Assembly (NCBI GenBank): GCA_012522755.1 | Contig: JAAYJV010000135.1 | Coordinates: forward strand, 32,821-96,820 | Reading direction: 5' to 3' | From: Candidatus Hydrogenedens sp. | Lineage (GTDB): Bacteria > Hydrogenedentota > Hydrogenedentia > Hydrogenedentales > CAITNO01 | DNA length: 64,000 nucleotides | In this document: positions 51,030 through 59,852 of the stretch, in pieces | Layout: each line of letters begins with the position of its first letter | Position numbering within the stretch: position 1 is the stretch's first letter | Translations under genes and position numbers: made by a program | The notes under the pieces: model-generated | What the model was told of the DNA's origin: nothing | Seen by the model: the letters and a program-made list of their open reading frames with translations, nothing else | Databases searched by the model: none

Positions 51030-51872
51030 TCACAGTTGTGAGAGTACCGCCAGCCTGTACTGCTCTTCTCTGTAAGCGGCGCTGTGTTCCGGTGTGAGGG
51101 GATAACGCTGAATCAATTCCTGCAATAAACCGACCCGTTCTTCCGGACTCGGGTGGGTGGCGAATATGGGCAGGCCACGACCGCCGCCCTGCTGTCTGTC
51201 CACCTCCAGTAATTTGTTCATGAAAGCGATCATCCCCTGAGGAGGGTACCCCGCTTTATACATGATATCCATGCCGAGGCTGTCCGCTTCTCTTTCCTGG
51301 GCGCGGCTGTATCGTGCGGAAATACCGGTGGTGAACAACTGCCCGGCGAGAGAAGCGATCATCCCGGGTTTTTTACCCAGAATCATTTCAGACACCATGT
51401 CCATACCCATCTGACGGGTCATCATCTCACCATGATGATGGGCGGCCACGTGGCCTATTTCATGGGCCATGACCGCAGCCAGTTCAGCTTCGTTGGAACA
51501 GGTTTTCATGAGCCCCGTATAGATATACATATAGCCTCCGGGCAAAGCGAAGGCATTGACCGTATCGGGAGCATCGATGACCTTGAAAGAATAGGGCACG
51601 TCCTGTCTGGGAGCTGCTGCGGCCAGTCGTCGACCCATTTCCGCAACATAATTCTGCAGGGCGGGATTATCCAGAATCTTTTCTGACTCTTCGATCTGAA
51701 CGGCGAATTGCTGGCCCAGAGAGATTTCTTCATCAGTGCTCAGCAGATTGAGTGGCTTGAAAAAACCCGAACCGCCGGAGCCACCGGAACCGGTGAAACC
51801 TTCCAGAGTTTCGCAGCCGCTCAGGCAAGCCAGGAGAACAACAACAGAAACAAAATAAAGAAACTTTTTCAT
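51030..51872 (-). CDS. M48 family metalloprotease, lipoprotein
   Basis: Lipobox LLACLSGC; MAHEIGHVAAHHHGEM; READSLGMDIMYKAGY; start placed at MKKFLYF. Confidence 0.94.
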   Translation of the reverse strand: MKKFLYFVSVVVLLACLSGCETLEGFTGSGGSGGSGFFKPLNLLSTDEEISLGQQFAVQIEESEKILDNPALQNYVAEMGRRLAAAAPRQDVPYSFKVIDAPDTVNAFALPGGYMYIYTGLMKTCSNEAELAAVMAHEIGHVAAHHHGEMMTRQMGMDMVSEMILGKKPGMIASLAGQLFTTGISARYSRAQEREADSLGMDIMYKAGYPPQGMIAFMNKLLEVDRQQGGGRGLPIFATHPSPEERVGLLQELIQRYPLTPEHSAAYREEQYRLAVLSQL

Positions 51873-52006
51873 CTTGATTCCTTTTTTCAGTGTAATCCGT
51901 ATTTGGTGCAGAATGTCCCGTACAATGGATGTATCCCCCCATAAAGGTATATAATGCCTGTGTCTTGCACAGTTCACCACCTTTTTCTGCATATTGAGGG
52001 TTCATC

Positions 52007-52636
52007 ATGACGATTCGTTTGGCTGTATTGCTGTCCGGAAGTGGCAGCACCCTTCAGAATCTTATTGACAGAATAGCAGGGAAGAGCCTCAATGCTCAAA
52101 TTTCCTGTGTCATCGCTTCCAAAGCAGAGGCCTACGGACTTGAACGGGCCACAGCCGCAGGGATCCCCGTCCATGCAGTGCCCCGCAAAGAGTTCTCAAC
52201 ACAAGCGGAATTCAACGAAGCCATCTGGACCATTCTGAAGGACTACGAAATTGATCTGATTGTGCTGGCCGGCTTTATGCATCTTCTTGATGTGCCCTCC
52301 GCTTTCCACAACAGAATCATGAATGTGCATCCGGCACTGATTCCGGCTTTCTGCGGTCATAAAATGTATGGCAATCACGTACACAAAGCCGTGTTGGACT
52401 ATGGAGCGAAAATCACCGGGGCAACCGTTCATTTTGTGGATGCCATTTACGATAACGGCCCCATCATCCTGCAGCAGAGCGTTCCGGTACTTAACGATGA
52501 CACGGTGGAAAGTCTGGCCGACAGGGTGCAGGAACTGGAACGGGAGCTGTATCCCCGGGCTATTGAACTCTATGGGGCCGGACGCCTGCGGGTTGACGGG
52601 CGGATTGTGCACATAAGCCCGGAGCCGGGCGCCTGA
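52007..52636 (+). CDS. purN: Phosphoribosylglycinamide formyltransferase
   Basis: LAVLLSGSGSTLQNLID; LAGFMHLL; NVHPALIPAFCG; GATVHFVDAIYDNGPIILQ. Confidence 0.94.
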   Translation: MTIRLAVLLSGSGSTLQNLIDRIAGKSLNAQISCVIASKAEAYGLERATAAGIPVHAVPRKEFSTQAEFNEAIWTILKDYEIDLIVLAGFMHLLDVPSAFHNRIMNVHPALIPAFCGHKMYGNHVHKAVLDYGAKITGATVHFVDAIYDNGPIILQQSVPVLNDDTVESLADRVQELERELYPRAIELYGAGRLRVDGRIVHISPEPGA

Positions 52637-52643
52637 ACCGGTC

Positions 52644-53135
52644 TCAGCCTTTATCCTCTTTGATTCTCTGCAGCACCACCACCACCTGAGCGCTGATCCC
52701 CTCTTCGCGGCCTTCAGCTCCCATATATTCATTGGTTCTCGGTTTTATGGAGATCTTTTCTTCCTCGAGACCCGTAGCCGCCGCCAGTGCTCTGATCATC
52801 TCCGCCACAAAAGGTTGCAACTTCGGCCGCTGTGCCACGAGATTGGAATCCACCTGCAACGGCCGATATCCTTTTTCAGCCACACGGGCAACAACAGTGC
52901 GCAGCAATTCCATACTGTCGGCATCTTTATATTTCGGATCCGAGTCGGGAAAGAGCACACCGATATTGGGCAGACCGGCCGCACCGAGCAGGGCATCACA
53001 GAGGGCATGGCACAGCACATCTCCATCAGAATGGGCTTCAAAGCCTTTTTCATGGGGAATGAGAACGCCCCCGATGATCAGCTTTCGGCCAGCCACGAGA
53101 CGGTGTATATCGTAACCGATTCCAATGCGGTTCAT
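52644..53135 (-). CDS. ispF: 2-C-methyl-D-erythritol 2,4-cyclodiphosphate synthase
   Basis: RIGIGYDIHRL; HSDGDVLCHALCDALLGAAGL; DIGVLFPDSDPKYKDADS-like. Confidence 0.97.
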   Translation of the reverse strand: MNRIGIGYDIHRLVAGRKLIIGGVLIPHEKGFEAHSDGDVLCHALCDALLGAAGLPNIGVLFPDSDPKYKDADSMELLRTVVARVAEKGYRPLQVDSNLVAQRPKLQPFVAEMIRALAAATGLEEEKISIKPRTNEYMGAEGREEGISAQVVVVLQRIKEDKG

Positions 53136-53809
53136 GGGCATTCCTTTTGCATTTTATAGGCTGCATAATTCAGATCTTCAGGCGTGGTGATTTTAAAATT
53201 ATCTCCATGGCCCGGAACGATTTTCACTTTGCCGCCGTAATAACGAATGAGAGAAGCATCATCGGTAAATTGTTTTCCCTCTGACAAAGCCCTGACATGG
53301 GCGGAAAGCAGGAGCTCTTTCAAAAAGATCTGAGGCGTCTGGCAGGCCCACAATTGTCTGCGATCGGGCGTGTCTGTCAGAAATCCATCCTCATTCACCA
53401 TCAGGATCGTATCGCTAACGGGAACAGCCAAGGTAGACGCTCCCCATTCTCTGCATGCTTCAATACCTGCACGGACAGTATCCGGCGACACAAAAGGCCG
53501 TGCTGCATCGTGAAGAATCACTATTTCCGCATCGGCTTCCAAGGAGGTCAGGGCATTCCGGACTGACTCCTGACGTTCAGCACCGCCCGCTACAAGAAGA
53601 ACATTCATATCCCGACAGGCCCGGTTAAATTCCTCATAAAATGTTTCGGGAAAAACTACAATGGCCGGGAGCTCTGTAAAAAAGGAAGACAGGCCTTGCA
53701 ATGTATGACGGATAAGCGTTGTTCCGTTGATTTCGACCAGTGCTTTGGGCCGAGACATGCCGAGCCGCTCCCCCATCCCGGCCGCTGGAATAACTGTCTG
53801 TACTTTCAT
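53132..53809 (-). CDS. ispD: 2-C-methyl-D-erythritol 4-phosphate cytidylyltransferase
   Basis: VIPAAGMGERLGMSRPKALVEING; ILHDAARPFVSPDTV; QTPQIFL; FTDDASLI; overlaps ispF. Confidence 0.97.
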   Translation of the reverse strand: MKVQTVIPAAGMGERLGMSRPKALVEINGTTLIRHTLQGLSSFFTELPAIVVFPETFYEEFNRACRDMNVLLVAGGAERQESVRNALTSLEADAEIVILHDAARPFVSPDTVRAGIEACREWGASTLAVPVSDTILMVNEDGFLTDTPDRRQLWACQTPQIFLKELLLSAHVRALSEGKQFTDDASLIRYYGGKVKIVPGHGDNFKITTPEDLNYAAYKMQKECP

Positions 53810-54855
53810 CAGGTCAGATTGTGAAAGCGCGTGAAAATCATACGCCCTGCTGAAGTCTGCAGAATACTGGTAACGAGCACTTGAACATTTTTACCCAGAT
53901 AGTTGCGGCCGCCATCAACAACCACCATGGTACCGTCGTCCAGATAACCCACAGCCTGAGTCGGCTCTTTGCCTTCTTTCATGAGCTTCACTTCCATGAG
54001 CTCATCGGGGAGCACGGCCGGCTTGAGAGCATTGGCCAGGTCATTGATATTCAAGACCACAACACCATCAATCTGCGCCACTTTATTCAGGTTGAAATCC
54101 GTGGTCAGAATTTTGGCGCCATACTGTTTGGCCAGAACAACCAGTTTCCCATCCACTTCCTTGCTCGCATGAGGGTTGTCTTCAATGATGCTGACACCCA
54201 GAGGCGCTGTTGATTCCTGCAGGTTTTTGAGGATATCCAGACCGCGACGCCCTTTGGCGCGGCGGACAACGTCGGCTGAATCAGCAATATTCTGCAGTTC
54301 TTTGAGAACAAAGCGCGGGATAAGCAAAGTGCCTTCGAGAAAGCCGCTTTCGCTGATATCGGCAATACGGCCGTCAATGAGAACGCTCGTATCCACTATT
54401 TTAAGGGAAACAGGATTGGCATTATGCAGCTGCCTGTGTTTGACAGCTGTCATGAGCGATTCCCAGTTGGATGCACGGGTCAGTCCCAGATGAATCCCCG
54501 CATATCCAAAAAGCAGCACTACCGACACGGATATAAAAACCTGTGAAGTGATGTCAATGGATGGAAACCAGAAAAGCAGGTATCGGGAAATGGAATAACC
54601 GGCGAGCAGTGCCAGCACGATGGCTACAATGGCCGGGGCGAAGCGCTCATAGAGTTCCTGAGTGATGAAATACAGGCCCAACAACACCAATGTGGCGACA
54701 ATGGCACCCAGCAATCCCCCCAAGGCAATCCATAGCTGCTGATTTTCAATGAGATGTCCCGCTTCCACCATATTTTCCAGAACAAACTTGCTCCAGATAA
54801 ATCCCATGAGGATACAGGAGAATACGAAGACCACCCGGATGATTTTAACTAACAT
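53809..54855 (-). CDS. PIN/TRAM domain membrane protein (YacL-like)
   Basis: Four N-terminal TMs; LKIVDTSVLIDGRIADISESGFLEGTLLIPRFVLKELQNIADSADVVRRAKGRRGLDIL; C-terminal TRAM-like GYLDDGTMVVVDGGRNYLGKNVQVLVTSILQTSAGRMIF. Confidence 0.95.
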   Translation of the reverse strand: MLVKIIRVVFVFSCILMGFIWSKFVLENMVEAGHLIENQQLWIALGGLLGAIVATLVLLGLYFITQELYERFAPAIVAIVLALLAGYSISRYLLFWFPSIDITSQVFISVSVVLLFGYAGIHLGLTRASNWESLMTAVKHRQLHNANPVSLKIVDTSVLIDGRIADISESGFLEGTLLIPRFVLKELQNIADSADVVRRAKGRRGLDILKNLQESTAPLGVSIIEDNPHASKEVDGKLVVLAKQYGAKILTTDFNLNKVAQIDGVVVLNINDLANALKPAVLPDELMEVKLMKEGKEPTQAVGYLDDGTMVVVDGGRNYLGKNVQVLVTSILQTSAGRMIFTRFHNLT

Positions 54856-54891
54856 AATCTGTTCCTAATCTATTGGTATAAACACGCTCTC

Positions 54892-55710
54892 TTACATGGA
54901 CTCAAGGCAGCGTGCAATCAGTCTGGTCAGTTTCGGCTCGGCCTCTTCCGCACATTCGATAATCCTGGCCAGATTCAAAGGGGAAAGACAATCAGGGAAG
55001 CATTCATCCGTGACAATGGACATGCCAAGCACTTTGAGGCCCGCATGAACAGCGACAATCACCTCCGGCACCGTGCTCATCCCCACCAGATCGGCTCCGA
55101 TAATGCGCATGAAGCGGTATTCCGCCGGCGTTTCTAGACAGGGACCGGTGCATCCCAGATAGACACCCCGCTGTAATTTTATACCTTCCTCCAGGGCCGC
55201 CTTTTCCGCAAGTTCGACCAGAGATCGCGTATAGGCTTCACACATATCCGGAATGCGGGGACCGAGACGGTCGTCATTGGGTCCGATGAGTGGGTTGTCA
55301 CCCATGAGATTGATATGGTCTGTGATCACAATGAGATCACCGGCACGATACTGGGGATTCATTCCTCCGGCCGCATTGGAAATGATGAGGGTATGCGCTC
55401 CCAGAGCACGGGCCACACGAACAGGGAAGGTCACCTCTTCCATGGAATAGCCTTCATAGAGATGAAAGCGCCCCGAAAGACCCAGAACTTTTTTGCCGGA
55501 CAAAGTGCCTGCAATAAGACAACCGGCATGCCCATCAGCCGTGGCTGCGGGAAAATGCGGGATACTGTCATAGTCTATCGTAACAGGATTTTCAATGCTC
55601 TCCGCAAGTGAGCCCAGGCCTGTGCCGAGGATCACAGCAATTTCCGCCTGGAAAGGAAGACGCTCCTGAATACTGTGAGCGGCCTGATCAATTTTTTGGA
55701 TTAAACTCAT
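54892..55710 (-). CDS. punA: Purine-nucleoside phosphorylase
   Basis: VILGTGLGSLAE; GRFHLYEGY; ISNAAGGMNPQYRAGDLIVITDHINLMGDNPL; VYLGCTGPCLETPAEYRF; VGMSTVPEVIVAVH. Confidence 0.96.
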   Translation of the reverse strand: MSLIQKIDQAAHSIQERLPFQAEIAVILGTGLGSLAESIENPVTIDYDSIPHFPAATADGHAGCLIAGTLSGKKVLGLSGRFHLYEGYSMEEVTFPVRVARALGAHTLIISNAAGGMNPQYRAGDLIVITDHINLMGDNPLIGPNDDRLGPRIPDMCEAYTRSLVELAEKAALEEGIKLQRGVYLGCTGPCLETPAEYRFMRIIGADLVGMSTVPEVIVAVHAGLKVLGMSIVTDECFPDCLSPLNLARIIECAEEAEPKLTRLIARCLESM

Positions 55711-55788
55711 TTATGATTCCTGCACAGTTATGTTTGATTATAATATGAAACAATGTATAATTATTATGTAATCTTATTATGAAATATT

Positions 55789-56079
55789 TTATTGAATTAA
55801 TTCAAGCCGCTCCCTCAGCTCTTTTTTCGTCATCCCTGATATTTTTACAACTTTATCACGAGAATGAAGCCCCACAATAATAGTGATATTGCTTTTTGCC
55901 GTTTTCAACAGTTTTGAAAGTGAGGATATAATAGCTTCATTGGCCTTGTTGTTTTCCGGGGTCGCAGTAACATAAACTTGCAGATCTCCATTGTCTGCAA
56001 GTGCAGAACGATTTCGAGCCGCACGGGGGTAAGCCCTTATATTCAGGGTAACAGCCTTCATTTCTTTTTTATTTTTCAA
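55789..56079 (-). CDS. DUF167 family protein (YggU-like)
   Basis: VTLNIRAYPRAARN...LQVYVTATPENNKANEAIISSLSKLLKTAKSNITIIVGLHSRDKVVKISG. Confidence 0.92.
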   Translation of the reverse strand: MKNKKEMKAVTLNIRAYPRAARNRSALADNGDLQVYVTATPENNKANEAIISSLSKLLKTAKSNITIIVGLHSRDKVVKISGMTKKELRERLELIQ

Positions 56080-56201
56080 CGATCTTTTTTCATCTCCTCA
56101 TCTCTGCAAAGGACTCCCAGATTCACAAACCCACTATGGTAATATCAAAATAGGCTTGTCCGTTCCAGAAATTGTCGAACTGCTTGTCTCCAAAAAGCAA
56201 A

Positions 56202-56236
56202 ACCTCGGCCATGGAAAACGACCGAGGTACATTCTT
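56202..56236 (-). terminator. Intrinsic terminator downstream of LIM-like small ORF
   Basis: Plus strand aaaaagcaaaacctcgg...ccgaggt; on the minus strand an acctcgg/ccgaggt stem followed by ttttgcttttt. Confidence 0.7.
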
Positions 56237-56258
56237 AAACACAGGATTCGCTTATATA

Positions 56259-56396
56259 TTAAACGGCTTCTTCAAGCTCCTCGCCGTAGTACTCGACATA
56301 GCATTCGCTATGCCAGTATTCGCCGTCTACTTCAAGCGCTTCGCCGCAGACAAGTTCATTTTCTTCAACAAACTCGTTACACAATGCACAGTTCAT
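56259..56396 (-). CDS. 45-aa LIM-type half zinc finger microprotein (not in supplied ORF track)
   Basis: Translation MNCALCNEFVEENELVCGEALEVDGEYWHSECYVEYYGEELEEAV*; CX2C-X22-HX2C; RBS agagaggtga; promoter and terminator flank it. Confidence 0.82.
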   Translation of the reverse strand: MNCALCNEFVEENELVCGEALEVDGEYWHSECYVEYYGEELEEAV

Positions 56397-56465
56397 GACA
56401 ATTCACCTCTCTTTCTTTTTCTGAGTTGCAGTTGGGGTTGTATTTGACTTGTAATTGGGACTTGT

Positions 56466-56481
56466 AAATCTTGAGATTTAT
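56466..56481. promoter_or_regulatory. Inverted repeat in the leader of the LIM-like microgene
   Basis: TAAATCT-TG-AGATTTA, 7-bp perfect arms. Confidence 0.5.
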
Positions 56482-56517
56482 CTGGAATGGTCCTCTCCCT
56501 CACCTTTTATGACAGTC

Positions 56518-56546
56518 TTATACCACAACAGGATAGAAAAGTCAAG
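56518..56546 (-). promoter_or_regulatory. Strong sigma70-type promoter for LIM-like microgene
   Basis: Minus strand TTGACT-N17-TATAAG. Confidence 0.7.
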
Positions 56547-56700
56547 CTGTTTTCAAATTATTTTTCAGAGAGATTTTTTTCTTTTGGATCCTGATTGCTT
56601 TCTCCTTGATTTTTAAACACTGTTCTATTATGATAAGTCAATATGCTCGGTCTGTTTCACGTGCAGTTTACTGGTGGCCAACCGGATTATTATAGTACAG

Positions 56701-57255
56701 ATGTTTTTAACCTCATTTATCAATAAGAATGATTCCTCCCCTGGATTCACGCTTGTGGAGCTGATCACCGCTCTCGCAGTCATGTCCGTGGCTCTGGCTA
56801 TCTCCGTTTCTCTATTCGGCAACAACATTCAGCTTTCAACAGAACTTCGCAATAATCGTGTTGCGGCTGAAATAGCGGAAACACAGCTTTCGCTTCTGTA
56901 TTCTCATCCCTCGCAATATCACTGGGCTTTCGACAATCCCGGCGAAGATGGCCTCTTCCTCATCACTCCCCTCTCCGATTCTCAATTGGTTCAATCCGGC
57001 ATTCTGCTTCCTGATACGGTACTTGCCACAAAAAGGGCTCAGGAAAAAAGCAGCGTGCTCCATCGTTCTTTTCGCTGGATGGCCTGGGGAAGAGTTCCTT
57101 CTGAAACCTCTGATTATATTGAAATCACTCTTTCTGTTCACTGGCGTTTGTCCGGTCGTCCCAAAATGCTGGCTCTTACCAGCAGCATGCCCAAATATAT
57201 CTTTTATGACACAGAGAACAGTCTTTCCGAAGAGGAGGAGATTGTTTCACCATGA
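56701..57255 (+). CDS. Type II secretion/type IV pilus-like pseudopilin (GspI-like)
   Basis: Class III signal SPG-FTLVELITALAVMSVALAIS. Confidence 0.88.
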   Translation: MFLTSFINKNDSSPGFTLVELITALAVMSVALAISVSLFGNNIQLSTELRNNRVAAEIAETQLSLLYSHPSQYHWAFDNPGEDGLFLITPLSDSQLVQSGILLPDTVLATKRAQEKSSVLHRSFRWMAWGRVPSETSDYIEITLSVHWRLSGRPKMLALTSSMPKYIFYDTENSLSEEEEIVSP

Positions 57256-57887
57256 GACCCCTCTTCTTCTTTCACCGATCTCAGGGCTTCACCCTTTTTG
57301 AACTGCTCGTTGTCATGAGCATTCTCGCTGTTGTTTCCACCATGGGCTTTGTAGGGTTCATCAGAACCTCCAATCAATGGAATGATCTGATCTCAGCACT
57401 TACTCTGGAAAAGGGACTTTCCGCCTGCTTTACGGAACTGCGTCAGGACTTTCAGAACCTTTTACCGGCTGATTGCTGTGACACCGGCTTGCAAGGCTTG
57501 CAAGCTTCTCTGGAAGACAGCCGACGATACTGGCGTGTGATCTTTGAAGATGACAGCATTTCCTTTCCTGTCAGCATCTTCAACCCCTTGAAAGAAGAGC
57601 AGGAGCGTTTTCTGGTCCGCTATAGAATAGTACGCAATGGCGAACAATCACGTCTGGTTCGTTTCACTTCGCCTCTGGATATTGAAAATGCGGAAGCCGT
57701 GCAGACTTTTGCTCAGGACAATGTACTGGCCATGCGCATTTTATATTCAGATGGAGACCGATGGAGAGACCAGTGGAACCGGCGGGAAATGCCCCTGGCC
57801 GTGAGGATCAGTCTGTCCTGCATGGATCCGCGCAATCCGACCCGGCATATCTCCCGGGTTGTGGCTTTTAAAATCAATGTACAATAA
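57252..57887 (+). CDS. Pseudopilin (GspJ-like)
   Basis: SQG-FTLFELLVVMSILAVVSTMGFVGF; overlaps upstream gene by 4 bp. Confidence 0.88.
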   Translation: MRPLFFFHRSQGFTLFELLVVMSILAVVSTMGFVGFIRTSNQWNDLISALTLEKGLSACFTELRQDFQNLLPADCCDTGLQGLQASLEDSRRYWRVIFEDDSISFPVSIFNPLKEEQERFLVRYRIVRNGEQSRLVRFTSPLDIENAEAVQTFAQDNVLAMRILYSDGDRWRDQWNRREMPLAVRISLSCMDPRNPTRHISRVVAFKINVQ

Positions 57888-58482
57888 TCATGTGAAAAAG
57901 GCAATGCTGTTTATCCCCTCTATTTGTTGTGTGAAGACTTCTTCACGGGATCGCCACGATTCCCGCGGAGCGGCTCTCTTCATCGCCATTGCCATGCTTG
58001 CTCTTTTCTCGCTGTTGGGGGTCAGCTACGTACGCTTTTTAATGGTGGAAGAAGACCTGAACACGCTGGAGGTCAGAAAGCTGCGCTCCCAATATTATGC
58101 GGAAGCAGGGATTCACTGTGCTTCAGCCTATTTACAGGAAACCCTTCGCAAGGGAGCCCTGCCGGTCACTTCCACAACCTATAACTTTCCTGTCTATGGA
58201 TTGCTGCAAGGCACTCCACCGGAGCGGCCCGCACAGCTTGAAAACTATCACGCTGATGTTGCCGTGACCCTGGTTGAGCTCAGTGACGATGAATGGGAGA
58301 GCCACAGTTTGTCACTGGAAAATTATCCCGGCTCCGGACGTGCCTGGGCCGTGGAAAGCAGCGCCGTACTTATGAAAGAAACAGCACTGACAGACAGACC
58401 TTTGTCCCGGCATACGCTGACCGCCATTCTGTCTGTTGATGAGGATACGACCCGTATACTTTCCTGGCATACAGGCCGATAG
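57877..58482 (+). CDS. GspK/PilX-like minor pseudopilin; alternative start 57904
   Basis: RDSRGAALFIAIAMLALFSLLGVSYVRFLMVEEDLNTLEVRKLRSQYYAEAGIHCA; no Glu at +5, as in GspK. Confidence 0.7.
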   Translation: MYNNHVKKAMLFIPSICCVKTSSRDRHDSRGAALFIAIAMLALFSLLGVSYVRFLMVEEDLNTLEVRKLRSQYYAEAGIHCASAYLQETLRKGALPVTSTTYNFPVYGLLQGTPPERPAQLENYHADVAVTLVELSDDEWESHSLSLENYPGSGRAWAVESSAVLMKETALTDRPLSRHTLTAILSVDEDTTRILSWHTGR

Positions 58483-58522
58483 TAATTTTCCCTGCCAGTT
58501 GTTGCAGGGCATGTGAGAGGAA

Positions 58523-59740
58523 TTGATTCATATGGTTCCATCAGATTCCAACCAGCCGAGCCCCAAGCGTCCCAAGCGCTATACGCTTTCAACAGAAGAG
58601 GACCAGAGTACTGCTCCCTCCCGGGACAGTATCAACTATCCTGATGATAAACAGGCACTGGCCCGCCGTCTTTTTCATGTATCGGGCAATGTGCGTTATA
58701 CTGATGTAACGCTTTTTCTGCGCCAGTTCATCATGCTTCTGGAGTCAGGAACCCCCATCTTGCGTTCCCTCCGTTCTCTTGCGAATCGTGCGGATAATCA
58801 TGCGATCAAAGGGCTGATCAATGATATCGCTCTCTATGTGGAAGGAGGCAACACCCTCTGGCAGGCCTTTGACCGTCATCCCCGTTATTTTGATTCCGTC
58901 TTCGTGAATCTCATCAAAGCCAGTGAAGCCAGCGGAACCCTGACAACGGTCTTGCGTCGCCTCGTAGGCTACAGAGAGAGCCGGGAACTTCTCCGGAAAA
59001 GAGTACGGGGAGCCATGATCTACCCTGTCCTGCTCATAATCGCCTGTGTAGGCGCCCTCTTTGTCATCACCTCCTTTGTGGTCCCTGTATTCGCGGACTT
59101 TTTTTCACGTGCGGACATGGCCACACCTGCGAGCACACGTTTACTGATCCAGCTTTCAGCCTTGCTCCGCATCTGGTGGTGGACACCTTTCGCACTGGTG
59201 ATTCTCCTCGCTGTGGCTTACCGCTTCTGGATTGCGAACAACCCGGCCCGGCAGATCCTGGCTGATTTTTACAAGCTCAAAATTCCTGTGCTGGGCGCAA
59301 TCATCCATAAAAATGCCCTCGTGGAAATGTGCCGTACCATGGGCCTCCTTCTGCGCAGTGGTTTGTCCATGATGTCCACCCTGGACCTGACACGCAATGC
59401 CATCCACAACCGTGCTGTGGCCGAATCTCTCAAAGCCATGCGCCATTCTGTGGAACAGGGCGGCGGTCTGGAAGAGCCCATGCGCCAGGCAAAAAGCATC
59501 CCCCCTGTCATCACCGATATGTTTGTCACCGGCGAGGAATCGGGGAAGGTTGATCAGATCGCCGAACAGATCGCCGACATCTACGATGAAGAGGTGAAAC
59601 TGGCCGTTGCCAGCCTGGGTGAAGTGTTGCAACCCATCTTCACGCTTGTGGTAGGCGTAGCCGTGCTGATCCTTTTCATAGCCCTTTTCCTGCCCATGAT
59701 TACCATGATCGATCAGCTGGGATCCCATAGCGGACTGTAA
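58523..59740 (+). CDS. gspF: Type II secretion system inner membrane protein GspF/PilC family
   Basis: FLRQFIMLLESGTPILRSLRSLANR; FVNLIKASEASGTLTTVLRRL; MFVTGEESGKVDQIAEQIADIYDEEV. Confidence 0.95.
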   Translation: MIHMVPSDSNQPSPKRPKRYTLSTEEDQSTAPSRDSINYPDDKQALARRLFHVSGNVRYTDVTLFLRQFIMLLESGTPILRSLRSLANRADNHAIKGLINDIALYVEGGNTLWQAFDRHPRYFDSVFVNLIKASEASGTLTTVLRRLVGYRESRELLRKRVRGAMIYPVLLIIACVGALFVITSFVVPVFADFFSRADMATPASTRLLIQLSALLRIWWWTPFALVILLAVAYRFWIANNPARQILADFYKLKIPVLGAIIHKNALVEMCRTMGLLLRSGLSMMSTLDLTRNAIHNRAVAESLKAMRHSVEQGGGLEEPMRQAKSIPPVITDMFVTGEESGKVDQIAEQIADIYDEEVKLAVASLGEVLQPIFTLVVGVAVLILFIALFLPMITMIDQLGSHSGL

Positions 59741-59771
59741 GTCTTGCAGTCTGCGTTAACCCTTGCTTTTG

Positions 59772-59780
59772 TGCTATAAT
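59772..59780 (+). promoter_or_regulatory. Extended -10 promoter upstream of PagL-like gene
   Basis: TGCTATAAT between gspF stop and the next ATG. Confidence 0.5.
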
Positions 59781-59852
59781 CCGCCATCACTGCAGCATGC
59801 GTTTCATGCTGTCCCGTGACTTTCATTCACTTCAAAAACAGGCTGTCACCTC

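Noticed and set aside
56156-56447. Plus-strand ORFs 56156-56398 and 56172-56447
   Set aside because: They are antisense to the LIM-like microgene and its terminator; the minus-strand frame has promoter, RBS and Cys/His spacing.
59103-59118. tttttcacgtgcggac as a parS site
   Set aside because: Inside gspF coding sequence and flanks mismatch the consensus.
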